Origin: Calycina herbarum
Taxonomy: Eukaryota; Ascomycota; Leotiomycetes; Helotiales; Pezizellaceae
DNA: 64,000 nucleotides
Direction of reading: 5' to 3'
Assembly (NCBI GenBank): GCA_001414485.1
Contig: LLEY01000082.1
Coordinates: 124,001-188,000, forward strand
Below the pieces are notes generated by a model. The model was not told the DNA's origin. It saw nothing but the letters and a program-made list of their open reading frames with translations, and searched no databases. This document shows, piece after piece, positions 1-10,779 of the stretch; position 1 is the first letter of the stretch, and each line of letters starts with the position of its first letter. A program made the translations under genes and the position numbers.

Positions 1-2
1 TT

Positions 3-947
3 AGGGATTTTGATGCCCAAGTAATATCACTCATCGTTGGCATATTCCCATCATACTTTGTCCCAAAAGCTTATCGGGGCAGGGCAGCAATACAAGCAGC
101 TCTAACAGAGTATTACAAAAACGGACACCACCTCGAACCAGATGTATCAAGTCTAGTAAGACTCAGAGCAGCATGTTTTGAAAAATACGAAATCGCTCCC
201 GTAGACATTGGACAATTGGAGCTGGCTCTCCTTCACGTCGCGACGGCAAACGCAATACCTACAACCTTCTGGGCATTGCTATTTATCGTGTCCAATCCTT
301 CTCTTACCGAACTTATCCGACAGGAGGTGCTTTCCATCACCAATGCTACTTCTGGAAATCCCAAACGCAAAATCAACATCAATATCTCGAAATTCGCAAC
401 ACATTGTCCCCTTCTAGTGTCAAGCTACCGCGAAACAATACGTCTAGCAAATTCCAACATCGGTGCCCGTCGCGTTATGAAAGACACCACCATCTCGGAT
501 GGGAAGTCAACTTATTTGCTCAAAGCAGGTTGCGACGTCCAAATCCCGTCAGGAGTCTCCCACATGTCCTCAGAAAACTGGGGTCCCAACGCCTCCAAAT
601 TCGATCCCCGAAAATTCCTAGACCCATCTATCAAGGGAAGCGCAACAACTGAAGAGAAAGAACAAGATCGCCAACAGAAAAGAGCATATTTCCCCTTTGG
701 CGGAGGAAAACATTTATGTCCCGGAAGAAATTTCGCATTTGCAGAGATTCTGGGAATCCTTGCTGTTTTAGTGCTGGGGTTTGAAGTACGGGATATGGAT
801 GGGGAGTTGTTAAAAGTTCCTGAGATGGGGAGGAGTGGTGTTGCGGAGGGGGTGGTGAAACCTACGGGTGAGGGACTGGAGTTGGGAGTTAGGATTGAGA
901 GGCGGAAAGATTGGGAAGATGTTGTTTGGGGGTTTGTTGCTGAGTAG
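3..947 (+). CDS. Cytochrome P450, C-terminal part (5' end outside window)
   Basis: The frame is open from the left edge to the TAG at 945-947, giving about 314 residues without an intron; the N-terminal part lies upstream of the window. Two P450 signatures are visible: the K-helix ExxR (SYRETIR, near nt 425-445) and the heme loop FPFGGGKHLCPGRNFA (near nt 690-740), whose Cys is the axial heme ligand. Known for the family: a microsomal heme-thiolate monooxygenase that needs an NADPH-P450 reductase. The spacing and the heme-loop wording resemble fungal CYP7/CYP8-like enzymes (oxysterol hydroxylase or prostacyclin-synthase type), but this subfamily placement is inference and the substrate is unknown. 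No other biosynthetic gene lies beside it inside the window, so cluster membership cannot be judged. Confidence 0.93.
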   Translation, partial: RDFDAQVISLIVGIFPSYFVPKAYRGRAAIQAALTEYYKNGHHLEPDVSSLVRLRAACFEKYEIAPVDIGQLELALLHVATANAIPTTFWALLFIVSNPSLTELIRQEVLSITNATSGNPKRKININISKFATHCPLLVSSYRETIRLANSNIGARRVMKDTTISDGKSTYLLKAGCDVQIPSGVSHMSSENWGPNASKFDPRKFLDPSIKGSATTEEKEQDRQQKRAYFPFGGGKHLCPGRNFAFAEILGILAVLVLGFEVRDMDGELLKVPEMGRSGVAEGVVKPTGEGLELGVRIERRKDWEDVVWGFVAE

Positions 948-1171
948 TAGACTTTTCTGGACGAGTTCTGCTTTGCCGGAATTTACAACTGTGGATTTAC
1001 GATACATGAAAACAATAAAGAAGTATATATATGAGAATCATCGAGAAACCTCAAGAGTGAATAAAAGCCGATAATTCCCCGACTGGTGCCTAAATGGTAG
1101 CACAGCCCCCACTTTTCACCCAACCCTCATAAGTCGGAATAGCCACGAAATTGGTTAACCTGCGCAAGTCT

Positions 1172-1275
1172 GGCTCAATGGTCTAGTGGTATGATTGTTG
1201 CTTCGGGTTATCCCCTCTCCTTTACTGGAGAACACCAAATGTGACAGGTCCCGGGTTCAAATCCCGGTTGAGCCC
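1172..1275 (+). tRNA. tRNA-Pro (anticodon CGG) with a 32-nt intron
   Basis: The acceptor stem GGCTCAA pairs with TTGAGCC and is followed by discriminator C. The A box reads TGGTCTAGTGG and the B box GGTTCAAATCC. The anticodon stem GTTGC (1197-1201) pairs with GTGAC (1241-1245), with two wobbles. The loop TTCGGG places CGG at 1204-1206. A 32-nt insertion at 1208-1239 sits directly after position 37, the canonical nuclear tRNA intron site cut by the TSEN endonuclease. Removing it leaves a normal cloverleaf with T arm CCGGG/CCCGG. Confidence 0.93.
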
Positions 1276-1288
1276 AAATCATTATCGA

Positions 1289-1295
1289 TTTTTTT
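1289..1295 (+). terminator. RNA polymerase III terminator of tRNA-Pro
   Basis: A run of seven T lies 14 nt after the tRNA 3' end, the usual Pol III stop signal. Confidence 0.8.
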
Positions 1296-1696
1296 GCCAT
1301 ACTCTTCTCGGGCCTGACTTACTTTTTATTTTCCTTGCTTCAGAAGAAATGTGAGCACGAGTTGTTCCGAGTAGTTGGAAAGTCATTTTTGACCTAAAAT
1401 CCCTCTCGTTATTAGCCTATGAGCCTAGCTGTGCACGTAACGAAAGCAGATGAGTCAAAAGGAAAATCCCCTTTGCGAAGGCTATAGAGGTTTGAGAAAC
1501 TATCATGCTATGTCTCGACACAAGAAAAGCGTAATATTGATATCGAGCTTTTACATACCACCAACTACAACCTGAACCGTCTTTCTCTAGTTCGTGTCTG
1601 AAAAAGCGAGTACTCATTTTAAATATAACAGGAAATAATAAGAAGAATTATGGGGAAATGAATTACAAAATTCTATTCCCGGGGTACCTGGGATAT

Positions 1697-1895
1697 GTCA
1701 CCTACGAACAGTAATACCTTCTAATCCCTCGCCATTTCAATCATGAAATAAGCTAATAGTAGGTAACCTACTAAATTGCACTGTTGTTTTTCGTGGCTAT
1801 CAGTAGGTAACCTGTGAATAGTAAGCCTCTGATTTTTCGTTTTTTTCAGGTTGCCTAGAAATAGCACACCTTGCTATTCGTAGTTAACCTACCAA
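1697..1895. repeat. Four degenerate copies of a GTAGGTAACCTACGAATAG-type motif
   Basis: Near 1698, 1762, 1803 and 1881 the motif GTAGGTAACCT with a following or preceding GAATAGTAAG or CTATTCGTAG recurs in both orientations, so that neighbouring copies form imperfect inverted repeats. No coding potential is seen in 1296-2349 otherwise; that stretch is AT-rich intergenic DNA. Confidence 0.5.
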
Positions 1896-2357
1896 TGGCA
1901 GTTAATTTCATTTGTAAATTAGCTTTGATATCCACATAAACCTAAGAGGTGTTTGTTTCTTGGTAAAAGATTTATATTTATTTGGACATAGAGGGACCCT
2001 CTTTCTCGCTATGTATGAAAAGTCCATTTTATAACCTTCGAGCCTTAGCTCCATCCAAGAAACAAAATAGAAATTAATCTACTCTGGCTTCGAGCCTGAC
2101 AAAACATGCACAACAGACACCAAGCATTCAAACTTGTTCAACACACCGAGAATTAAACGTCACACGCTTCAGCCAAAAGAGAATCGACACAACGGAAAAA
2201 AGGGTAAAGAGTTACTAAAAATAACCTCAAAAACACTCCTACTACATAACAGAACAAGAGGTAAGAATTCCCGGTTCCCAGGTTCATGGAAACCAAACAC
2301 CAAATAGTACTCAAGAAAGTCGGCTAACAAGAACCGCAGCACCAGCCCAGTTTTTCT

Positions 2358-3470
2358 TCATACAGCATCCACCGTATAATGCAACGGCTCAGTATTGACC
2401 ATAGTCTCGGCATGAAATCGGCATTCCTTCATCCGAATCTTCGAGTTCTTCTCCGAATTCGCCTGTTTTGGCCATATTCTCCTCATGGTTTCGGGCATTT
2501 TGGTTCGCTTCATTTTCTCTGGATTGGAGCTCCAGCTGGCCCCGAAGTTGTGCACGACCAAATCAAGAACTTCTTGTGCTTTGTGAGTCCAGTTGCATTT
2601 TCATGGTAGCTCGCTACATGATATTGAGCCTCGAACATGAAGGCTCTTTCGGTCGTTGGAGGATCCAGAGAAATGTTTTAGCGAGAAATACAAACAATCA
2701 GAGAACGAATAAGAGGGGCTGGAATCCGCGTACGATTGAGTTGTCCGAACGAGTCCCTCATCCGAATCTCCGAATCCTTTCTCCATTGAAGTCTGGCCAT
2801 ATTTTTCCTGCTGATGGCTGGACTGGAGCTCAAATTGGGCCCGAAATTGTGCCAATCGGTTGGGCTATCATTCATACAGTACGCACCGAAGTATCGCAAA
2901 TAATGGATTGGTTGGGAGAAACGATTCCTACGGCTCCTCGTACTTTATGTCTGTACATTTAGTTCCATTTTACCAGACAAGCTCAGACTCTGTGGGTGGG
3001 TTAGTTGGAGGTTGAGACCTATGGATATTCATTAGCTTGGTAACGTCTGGTGATATGGACATTGATGCATGGAAAAAAGAGTTTCTATTCACACCATTAT
3101 GCCAAAATCGTCAAACAATGAAACCAATTAATCGAACCATTTAAGATGATTGGGTATCGTTATCCCAAGTCTCTAAGACAATTGAATTCATTGTTCGAGG
3201 ACTTCTGGTACATTATTCGTCGGAATCTCTTTCGTGTACATAGAAGAATGAAAGAGGCAATATCATGGTTATGGGGTGTGATAAAACTTAACTCTTGATG
3301 ATTGGATTGTCCGAACGAACGCATTTCCAAATCGTGCAGGTTTGCCTTCATCCCTCAAAGTCACCGAAGCTTTCTCCGAATTCTCATGGTGTAGTTTCGC
3401 CATGTTTTCCACGTGAAGTCGTATGTTGGTTCTTTGCGAGTTCCACTTGATTGTTTGAGAGCTCTGCATC
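2358..3470 (-). repeat. Three decayed tandem copies of a ~150-bp coding-like unit
   Basis: Segments near 2400-2560, 2745-2870 and 3300-3440 align by eye. Shared words are CATCCGAATCT, CTCCGAATTC, GGCCATATT, GGAGCTC and GCCCCGAA or GCCCGAAA. Read on the minus strand they give related but interrupted peptides sharing words such as SEIRMRD, NMARL and HNFG. The frames differ between copies and all carry stops, so this looks like a duplicated and decayed gene segment. It lies directly downstream, on the minus strand, of the family copy at 3384-3774 and may be its eroded 3' part. Confidence 0.4.
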
Positions 3471-3774
3471 TGCTTGGGGTGAGCGCAAAGGCTCCTCCTC
3501 TAAATGGAAACTGGCAGCGACGCTTCCGGAAAGAGTAACCGATCCATCTGGATCAGTGTTGAATGGTGTCGACTCGGCAGAGAACTCGGAGGCCCAAGCC
3601 CGGCGCAGATCTTCAGGATCGGGAGCATAGGAGGAGAAAGAATTCAATGATTGGTGGGGATGGTGCCCAGGTGGTTGGTATGCCCTGGACCTGGGTTGAG
3701 CGGGGTCCTTGTGGGGTGGTGGTAGTGTCGTCGGGGTTGGGGTTGTTGCTGCTGCTGCTGCTGTGGTTGGACAT
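3384..3774 (-). pseudogene. Unknown multi-copy family, copy 1 (NTDPDGSVTLSG motif)
   Basis: I do not recognise this family. On the minus strand an open frame ending at 3384 contains FSAESTPFNTDPDGSVTLSG, followed by an acidic patch. The same words, FSAESSPFNTDPEGSVTLSG, recur at 23.1-23.3 kb, also on the minus strand. The best ATG here (3774) opens a Ser-rich peptide in another frame, with (AGC)5, that stops before the motif; the motif frame itself has no ATG. Either an intron is missed or the copy is broken. The upstream flank (about 4020-4075, near CAGCAGATGGT on the minus strand) is also similar to the flank of the second copy, so the duplication included the 5' region. Function unknown. 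Confidence 0.35.
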
Positions 3775-4710
3775 GCTATTATATACTAATTAGTCTCTAG
3801 TAAACAGAAAGCGTGGGGAGCGCAGGAAAGGATATGTGATAGCCAAAGAGGATTAGTAACCTACGCGGCGGAGTATTGACGGGATTTTACCGCGGTTGCG
3901 TCGGTAGGGGACTTATGGTTTGGAAGTCAATCGAAGAAGAGGAACGAGGAGGCTATTGGGAGAATGCGTTGTATGTGTTCGCAGAGTTGTGCGTTGGTGA
4001 GGCAAAAGAAGAGCGCTTGTGCCGCGAAGCTACCATCTGCTGGATATTTGGCTGAACGCCTTCAACTGCGTGTGGGAGGAGTTGGAGTTTAGTTGTCAGA
4101 GGTGGGACAAACGAGGAAGTACATGCGAGTCTTGGGGTCGCACCTTCGTTGAATGTCTCCTCGCAACCAATGAAAATAAATACCTTCAAAGAAAGCCACA
4201 GCAAGGAGCGAGGGTTGAGTTCAGAGACACCTCCATTTTATGTTGGCCTTCGAGCATACAGGCTTCAGCTAACCGTTAATTACTCCTTCTCGAATCTGTC
4301 TAGGAGAATTAACTTCCAAAAAAGGATAGGATAAAATATATAAACAAATCAGGAACAAATCATTCATCTGATGTGGAAAAATTGAAATTCCTCGCACCTA
4401 TATAGGCCGAAATCGAGAAGGGAAACCCTCAGCAGAAAAAGCCTCAGCAGCAGCAGATGACAAGAGCGAAAGAAGGCCAACATGGAGGTAAGAAGAAGAA
4501 AGAAGGAGAGGGAGGCTCAAGCACAAGTGTAGGGGCGAAAACTCGTTTTCGGGAGAATCAATGATTGGGGAAAATAATGCTATGCAATATCGTACAACCT
4601 CGTGCTGTAAACAGATCTAACGCTCACAAACAAACACATTTTTCCATTTGCGCTTTATCAATGCATACCTATACCGAGTACCGAATATATTCCCTTCCAT
4701 TCCACCCCTC
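3775..4710. other. Intergenic region, no gene supported
   Basis: The stretch contains 5'-flank sequence shared with the 23.4-kb family copy (about 4020-4075) and the putative 3' end of the acyl-CoA synthetase transcript. Short ORFs here are unsupported. Confidence 0.5.
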
Positions 4711-6910
4711 TTAATTATTTCTCGCATACGCAGCGTCAACTTGTTTCTTGTACTTGCTCAGGATGAGTTTTCGGTTCAATTTCTGGGCCGAAGTCACCAT
4801 GTTCTAAAATCTTATTAGCCCAAGGTCACGCAGAGTGAGAGAAGGGGTGATGCTGCCACTTACGTTTTGAGGGGTCCACTCATCATCAGCCAAGATAGCA
4901 CCCTCAATGATTTCAATGCCGGATAATCCACCTGCCTTTCCAGCCTGCTGCAGCTCTTTCAATACTGCATCTTGGACTTTCTGGTTGTGTGCCAAATCCT
5001 CAATTCCATCTCCCATAACACCAATGCTCTCGGCCAACTTCTTCAGCGCAGGCTCCGCTGGAACGATAATAGCAACTGGCTTCGTCTTTTGAGAATCTGC
5101 ATATACGCAAATGTTTGCAACAACAGTGGCAGATCGGTAGATGGACTCGAGCTTCTCGAGGGCGATATACTCACCGTTGAGAGTTTTGACCAAGTTCTTC
5201 TTTCGGTCGATGATCAGAATATGTCCATTCTTGTCGAATTCTCCAATGTCACCAGTCATGAACCATCCATCCTTTGTAATGGCAGCTTTGGTCTCTTCCT
5301 CGTTCTGGTAATAGCTTTCGAGGACTGGGGCACCTCGGATCCAGATTTCACCTTGTGGTTGGGGTTTGTTTGTTGAGAAGTAACCGGCATCTGGGAAATC
5401 GACCAACTTCATTTCAATGGATGCAGGGATATCTCCGAGGGCGGTGTCGGTCCAAGCTAATGGATCCATCACTGCGCCCATGGCGGTAGTCTCCGTCAAA
5501 CCATAGCCGTTGATCATAGGAGTAATGGCCATGGATATGAATCGTTGGGTATCTTTCGATACGGGACCACCTCCGTTCAGGCAGATTCGCAATTTACCAC
5601 CAGTAGCCTCCTTGATCTTCTTGAAAACCACAGCGTCCAGTATTTCAGCTCCTGGGAGACCGTAAGTCATCATGTTGGATTTTGCCCACAATGCACCCCA
5701 GAATAAATTGCGGACTATAGGGCTGCCAGCATTGACCTTGGCGACAATGCCCTTCTTGATCGACTCCCAGACAGCAGGGACTCCGATGAGAACCGTTGGC
5801 TTGAATTCTCTGATATCGCCCTTGCAATTTCTGACCGAGGTGTCGGACAAGGTTTTTGGATTTCCGTATCCCATAGTACCACCCCAGAAGAGAACCGCGT
5901 TTTCGAATACATATTCGAAGATGTGTGCGAGAGGGAGGTAGGTCAAGAGACTATCACCAGGGCCCAAGTATGGCTCCACGATCACACTAACACCAGCGAC
6001 TAGAAAATGTTAGCAGGGTACCCTCGGGAGTTATTTCGGATTTCTTACTGGAAGCCACCACAGCCTTATGCTTGATTGGCACACCCTTTGGAGGGCCTGT
6101 GGAACCGGATGTGTACATGATACAACACAGATCTTCGGGAGCAGGAGGTACTGGGTCAACCGGGTTACTTTCACCAAGCTTTCGGAGCTCCTCGAAGCTC
6201 ATAATTGTCAAATGCTCATGTGCCTTCTTGAGTTTGTCGATGTTGTCCTGGTTGACCTCGTGCTGGCTGTTCCAAATAACGCACTTGATATCCTTGGCTT
6301 CCTTTAGAGGATTTATGAGACTTGTAAGCAAATGGGGATCGAGGAAGATGGCTTTTGCATTGGTAGCAACGAGCGAGTGCTTCAATCCTTCCTCTCCGAG
6401 CGTATCATAAGCTGTAACAATTGGCATCGATTGAGATGCTGCCGCGTGTGACGTTGCCAGCCAGTGAGCGCTGGTGGCGGCGTAGATGTGTATCCGGTCT
6501 TCCTTTTGTAGGCCCAACTTTCGATATCCAGCCCCAATTTGTAGAATCAACTTCTCATACTCGGTGAAAGTAATGTACTCGTATCCGCTGAGCTCAAAGT
6601 ATGTCCATTTCTTGTCGATTTCGCGTTCCTCGCCGTCAACCATCTTCTTGACTTTCTTGACCTCTTGATGGGTCTTGAGGAGCTTCCGGGAACCTATGGC
6701 TTTCGCATTGCCATAGTACTTGGAGCTATGCTTGACGACATCGAAGACGGTCTCAATGTCTTCTGCCGGCCGTTCTATCAGCCCGTTGACTGCTTTGGGA
6801 TGGCGACGCGGAATCGTCTCGCCCTCGACCTTTGCGATGCCTGGAACTTCGACACTGAAGGGTGGTTTCTTGACAATTCTCGGTTGAACCGTGATGTTTT
6901 TGAGAGACAT
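4711..6910 (-). CDS. Long-chain fatty-acid--CoA ligase (Faa1/Faa4-like)
   Basis: Activates long-chain fatty acids with ATP and CoA to acyl-CoA through an acyl-adenylate, for lipid synthesis and beta-oxidation. Three exons on the minus strand: 6049-6910, 4864-5999 and 4711-4803. The introns are 6000-6048 (49 nt) and 4804-4863 (60 nt), and both splice in phase to 696 residues, the usual length for fungal Faa1-type enzymes. Visible motifs: the AMP-binding P-loop YTSGSTGPPKGVPIKH late in exon 1, GYGLTETTA in exon 2, and the adenylation/FACS region WFMTGDIGEFDKNGHILIID followed by RKKNLVKTLNGEYIALEKLE. The terminal exon carries the family tail (VTSAQKLNRK). The start ATG at 6910 is preceded by a CCA-repeat leader. 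No signal peptide or clear membrane segment. Fox2, at 14.7 kb in this window, could use its product. Confidence 0.95.
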
Positions 6911-7579
6911 GTTGGGTGGTGGTGGTGGTGGTGGTGGAGGTGGTAGTAGTGGAAGTGATGACGATTCTGGGAAGGCTCAAAATGAGAATTGATTTAATGT
7001 TTCGCGCTGCGAGAGGTGGCAGGGTATTTACTATTTTGTTGACGAGGGGTGAAGCGATGACGTTGATTTCGCGAGGTGGCAAAGTCGGAGCTGTAGAGAT
7101 GGCAGCTCTTGGTGGTTGTGATAGAGAACACTCGTCGTCCAAGAGCGAGAAGAGGAGGGAGCACCAGGAGCTTCGGGCGGGTTCAAGGGCAGGGAAAGGC
7201 GGAAAAGCAATGACGATCGCAAGGGCCAGCAGCACCAAGTCCAGCCAAGCCAACCTGGAAGGTCACTGTTACTGTGACATGCATGTCGGCATGTCGACAG
7301 GCATCATGCATCATACCCGGATTGAGCTTGGCCTTTCCGCGCCTCAGGCTCAACCATGGTTTTCTTGTACACTTTTTTGAAGGCATTCACAACATCCTTC
7401 AGCCGAATCCCGGGAGCTTACGAGTCTAGTGTTGACTGTTCAAATGCAAGGCCAAGGCACACGGTAGGAGAGACTAAACATCTTCCCAACTCCGTAGCGT
7501 CCGTCCGTCTGCTTCTTTACCAACTTCCAGTCTCAAGTGAAGGCTGCGAAAGTGCGTTGAGCAACGGCAACTTCCTCAA
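6911..7579. other. Divergent promoter between acyl-CoA ligase and Rkm5-like gene
   Basis: This 669-bp spacer separates two diverging starts. It begins with a (GGT)n-type run at 6913-6935, the 5' leader of the ligase, and shows no coding region I trust. The long minus-strand frame across it is Ser/Thr-rich and overlaps the real gene in another frame. Confidence 0.55.
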
Positions 7580-8583
7580 ATGTCTCTCGACATATTTCTG
7601 GGCATGCTTGGAGCTGAAATTGATGCCCCCGAAGAAGGTAGATTGCTCAGCCACATATATGGCAAGCTCCGGCTAAGTATTTCATTTAGAGTCATTCCTG
7701 CTCTTCTCCCAATCCATTCCCTCCCAAGATCTTGGCTTCGTTAATTCGAAAGCCACGGTGTTGGAGTTGACAATTGGTGATCGAGATCTGGCCATCCAGC
7801 AGTCCCCAACCATTCTCTCTTCAAACCGGGATGGAGGAACGACCGGTGCAGGTACCTACCAACCGCATATCCTGTTACTTCCGCATTTCTCGCTGACCAT
7901 GTATAGTTGTTTGGAAGATTACCCCTCTTTTCGCTTGCTGGATCTCCTCACCCGCAAACGTCCTATTCCAGCATCAACTGTTAAACAAGGACTCGGCGGT
8001 TCTAGAGTTAGGATGCGGCATATCCGGAATCATCGGTCTTTCACTTGGCCCGAAAGTTGCATCCTATGTGTTGACAGACCAGCAATACGTGACGAAACTG
8101 ATATCCCAGAATCTTCAAAACAACCGTCTACCAACCACATCTTCAGATAGAAGCCGCAACAATCACACCAAGAGCAAAAAAGGATCTACTTCAGTAAAGG
8201 AAACAACACCAACCAACAAGGTCGTCTTTCGCCCTCTTGACTGGGAAACAGATGAGGTGACAGCTTCATTGACCGGATCCGAAGACCGGCGAAGTTTTGA
8301 AGTTGTCCTGGCTTGTGACTGTATCTACAACGATACTCTCATCAAACCACTGGTTCAGACATGTGTTGATGCTTGCAAGCTCAGAGATTTGGATAGCTCC
8401 AAGGTTGAAAAAGAGCCAACGGTGGTTATCGTGGCTCAGCAACTTCGTTCAGACGAGGTTTTTGAATCATGGTTGAGAGAATTCATGCGAGCTTTCAGAG
8501 TTTGGCGGATGCCAGATGAGAAGCTGACTGTCGAGCTGAAATCAGATTCCGGGTTTGTCATTCATGTTGGTATCCTTCGTTAG
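7580..8583 (+). CDS. Rkm5-like protein-lysine N-methyltransferase (family 16)
   Basis: A seven-beta-strand SAM-dependent methyltransferase of the yeast Rkm5 type, known to methylate a lysine of ribosomal protein Rpl1. Three exons: 7580-7637, 7690-7851 and 7907-8583, with introns of 52 and 55 nt, giving 298 residues. The start is the ATG at 7580 (MSLDIFLGMLGAEID); splicing to 7690 gives EEESFLLFSQ, the expected family N-terminus, whereas reading through the first intron hits a stop. SAM-binding motif I is LELGCGISG in exon 3, and the post-motif VVLACDCIYNDTLI matches the family. A low-complexity insert rich in Ser, Asn and Lys (about residues 130-155) interrupts the Rossmann fold after ISQNLQ, which is common in fungal orthologues. 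No signal peptide, so cytosolic. Confidence 0.88.
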
Positions 8584-9405
8584 CTACCAAGGCTAAACAT
8601 TTAATGATATTGCTGTAAAGAGGTTCGCTCATTGTTCCGCGACTAAGCGTTACGTAGGATTGTATAAAAGTTATTGTTCGAGGATATTTAGAAGAATTAT
8701 CTACTTGGATTCCCAGATACTCTGGGTGAACGATTTTGATTGTTCCAGATTTAACGGGTAGGTACCTCTACAGTGACGGAAAAAACGTCCGTATCTGAAA
8801 AATGCCCCTAAAATCGTGAGTAAACCACAACAGCTGGACTAAAATACATGTAACTCACTATATGATCAATTAAATATTAAGGATTCATGTGGATGTTTTT
8901 TTGGTGCCCGTAGGAAGTTACGCAGAGCAATGGCATATGTTTTTACTTTGACCAAATTATATACTTTTCCTTCCATAATTAACCCCATCTAATGATTTAT
9001 ATACTAGTTTACTACTAGCGGGAAAGCTGCTTTCCTTGGTCACGTTTTTTCGTGTCTGCGTTGGCGGGGGGCGCTAATGTTACTGTGCCCCACTAAAATG
9101 TTGAGCGGAAACTTACGAACGGCTTCCCCTCAACACCAACCTCGATACTAACTACGATTTCGGCGGTTGGTAATCCGCGGCTATCTTTTGCGAATCTCCC
9201 ACGAAACATCTTCTACGAAGTCATTGTTGTAGCAGGCGCGTAGGCCAGAGCAGGACAGGTACGCCCAATTCCTATCCCCTTCTTATCCTAAGAAAACAAC
9301 TGACCGACGAACCGTCCGCAGGTACATGCGCGACAATTCGTCTTCCCTTCTTTCCGCAAGTCTGCCGACAAAACTATATCTCCTCAAACCCATAATTTCG
9401 AAGCC
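8584..9405. other. Intergenic, with three palindromic-repeat units
   Basis: Units of the ~24-bp imperfect palindrome family start near 8673, 8709 and 8739 (for example ATTCCCAGATACTCTGGGTG). The remainder is the AT-rich promoter region of the ECM11-domain gene. No coding region is seen. Confidence 0.5.
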
Positions 9406-10779
9406 ATGTCGTCCAAGTTGAAAGGATTTGTCGACACGCGTCGTACGGCCACACCCCCCACAAACTCTGCGGCGACGCCTACCAAGAACGAGCGAGCAGA
9501 TCGAGCTCAAGGAATGAAAGTTGGACCCAGAAGCTCGCGTAGTCGTACTAAGCCTCCTGCGAGAGAAGATACGGATTCCGAGTACCGCTCGTCAACCCCC
9601 AGCCGAAATCCAAGTATCGATCCACAACAACGCGCCTATACCTCGAATTACCAGAGTGGAAGACAATACCTCGAGTCACAGAATGAGCATCCTCATCCTG
9701 TTTCGGGCAATCGAAGAGAGGGAAACCAGTTTGACAATACGATCTCTACGAATTTCGACCATACCAGGAGTGAAAGTCGTGAAGGCTCTGAATTGTCTCT
9801 GAGTGGTCCAATTTTCACTGGAGATATAGATGCAGCTATGGAGTACGTTCCAGCAGTCGTCGATGGAGGTTTTGAGGAAGAGGAGGGCGAAAATTACACG
9901 CAACACGCAAATATGCATGTGGATCCGCCTAGACGTCCCGCCCAACATCCCGCTCGACCTCTCCATCACAAGGAAAACTTTGCTCAGACGAAATCAGAGG
10001 AGCCTCACATGCAAGAATTTCCAGCTCGACAGGGTAGTGATATCGCAGGTCGTTTTTCGGGACCACCAATCCAAAACGTTCAAGCAAGAGCCGAAGTTTT
10101 GACAGAGACGGGACGTGGTGCATCTAAGAAGCGTGGGCATTCGCAACATACTCACGAACCCAACAATTACCCTATTCGTTCTTTCGATACAAAGCAAACC
10201 GGCCGATTTGAGAATGATGGACGGGATGTGGACCCTCGAAATGGAATTTATGAAGATGACGTTCCCGGATTTACTTCTTCAGCTCCAGCCGATGAGACTC
10301 AACACCCTCAACACAATGCAATTCATTCCTCATTTCCCCAGGACGATGATGATCTTCCTAGCGCAACATTATTTGCTGACCATTCTGACGAAGACCTCGC
10401 CATGATGGACTATGCTGAATTGAAGGCGGAGGATTGGGGTCTCGGTCAAAAATCAGTGGAAATTGATGGAGCCCCGGAGAAAGCTAGCATGGAACAAAAG
10501 CTTGAAGCATTGAACATATACGACTTTCATGGACAATCACATTTCTTTTGCTCCATGGCGGACGAGGAATGGGATGAAGCCGGGCAGCTCATCATGTCGA
10601 AACTCACGGCGATCATGGGCGACGTTCGGGAAATTCGAAAGAAGAAGCGTGCGGTTGCCGCGAAATACGAGGAGATTTACGAAAAGAGGGAGCAACTTGT
10701 ACGAAGCAAGGACGAGAAGTACGAAGCACAACTTGGTAGGATGAAGAATCGGGGTCTAAATGTCCTTAAGGGTAGTTGA
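9406..10779 (+). CDS. ECM11-domain protein
   Basis: A single-exon gene of 457 residues. Residues 1 to about 340 are low-complexity and probably disordered, rich in Ser, Arg, Asp and His. The C-terminal ~110 residues resemble the fungal Ecm11 domain: SHFFCSMADEEWDEAGQLIM, then a basic helix (REIRKKKRAVAAKYEEIYEK) and a second helix ending near GLNVLKGS. In budding yeast Ecm11 is a meiotic chromosome protein of the synaptonemal complex central element; the role in filamentous fungi is less clear, so a meiotic role here is inference. The C-terminal helices should form a coiled coil. The start is the only ATG that opens the frame and follows a leader free of in-frame ATGs. No signal peptide; nuclear location is expected. 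Confidence 0.75.
   Translation: MSSKLKGFVDTRRTATPPTNSAATPTKNERADRAQGMKVGPRSSRSRTKPPAREDTDSEYRSSTPSRNPSIDPQQRAYTSNYQSGRQYLESQNEHPHPVSGNRREGNQFDNTISTNFDHTRSESREGSELSLSGPIFTGDIDAAMEYVPAVVDGGFEEEEGENYTQHANMHVDPPRRPAQHPARPLHHKENFAQTKSEEPHMQEFPARQGSDIAGRFSGPPIQNVQARAEVLTETGRGASKKRGHSQHTHEPNNYPIRSFDTKQTGRFENDGRDVDPRNGIYEDDVPGFTSSAPADETQHPQHNAIHSSFPQDDDDLPSATLFADHSDEDLAMMDYAELKAEDWGLGQKSVEIDGAPEKASMEQKLEALNIYDFHGQSHFFCSMADEEWDEAGQLIMSKLTAIMGDVREIRKKKRAVAAKYEEIYEKREQLVRSKDEKYEAQLGRMKNRGLNVLKGS

Noticed and set aside
6753..7253. 166-codon minus-strand ORF upstream of the acyl-CoA ligase
   Set aside because: It overlaps the first exon of the ligase in another frame, has a Thr/Ser run from the CCA-repeat leader and shows no family feature.
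7638..7689. Reading through the first intron of the Rkm5-like gene
   Set aside because: The extension looks protein-like (GRLLSHIYGKLR) but meets a TAA. Splicing with GT at 7638 and AG at 7689 gives the family N-terminus and keeps the phase.
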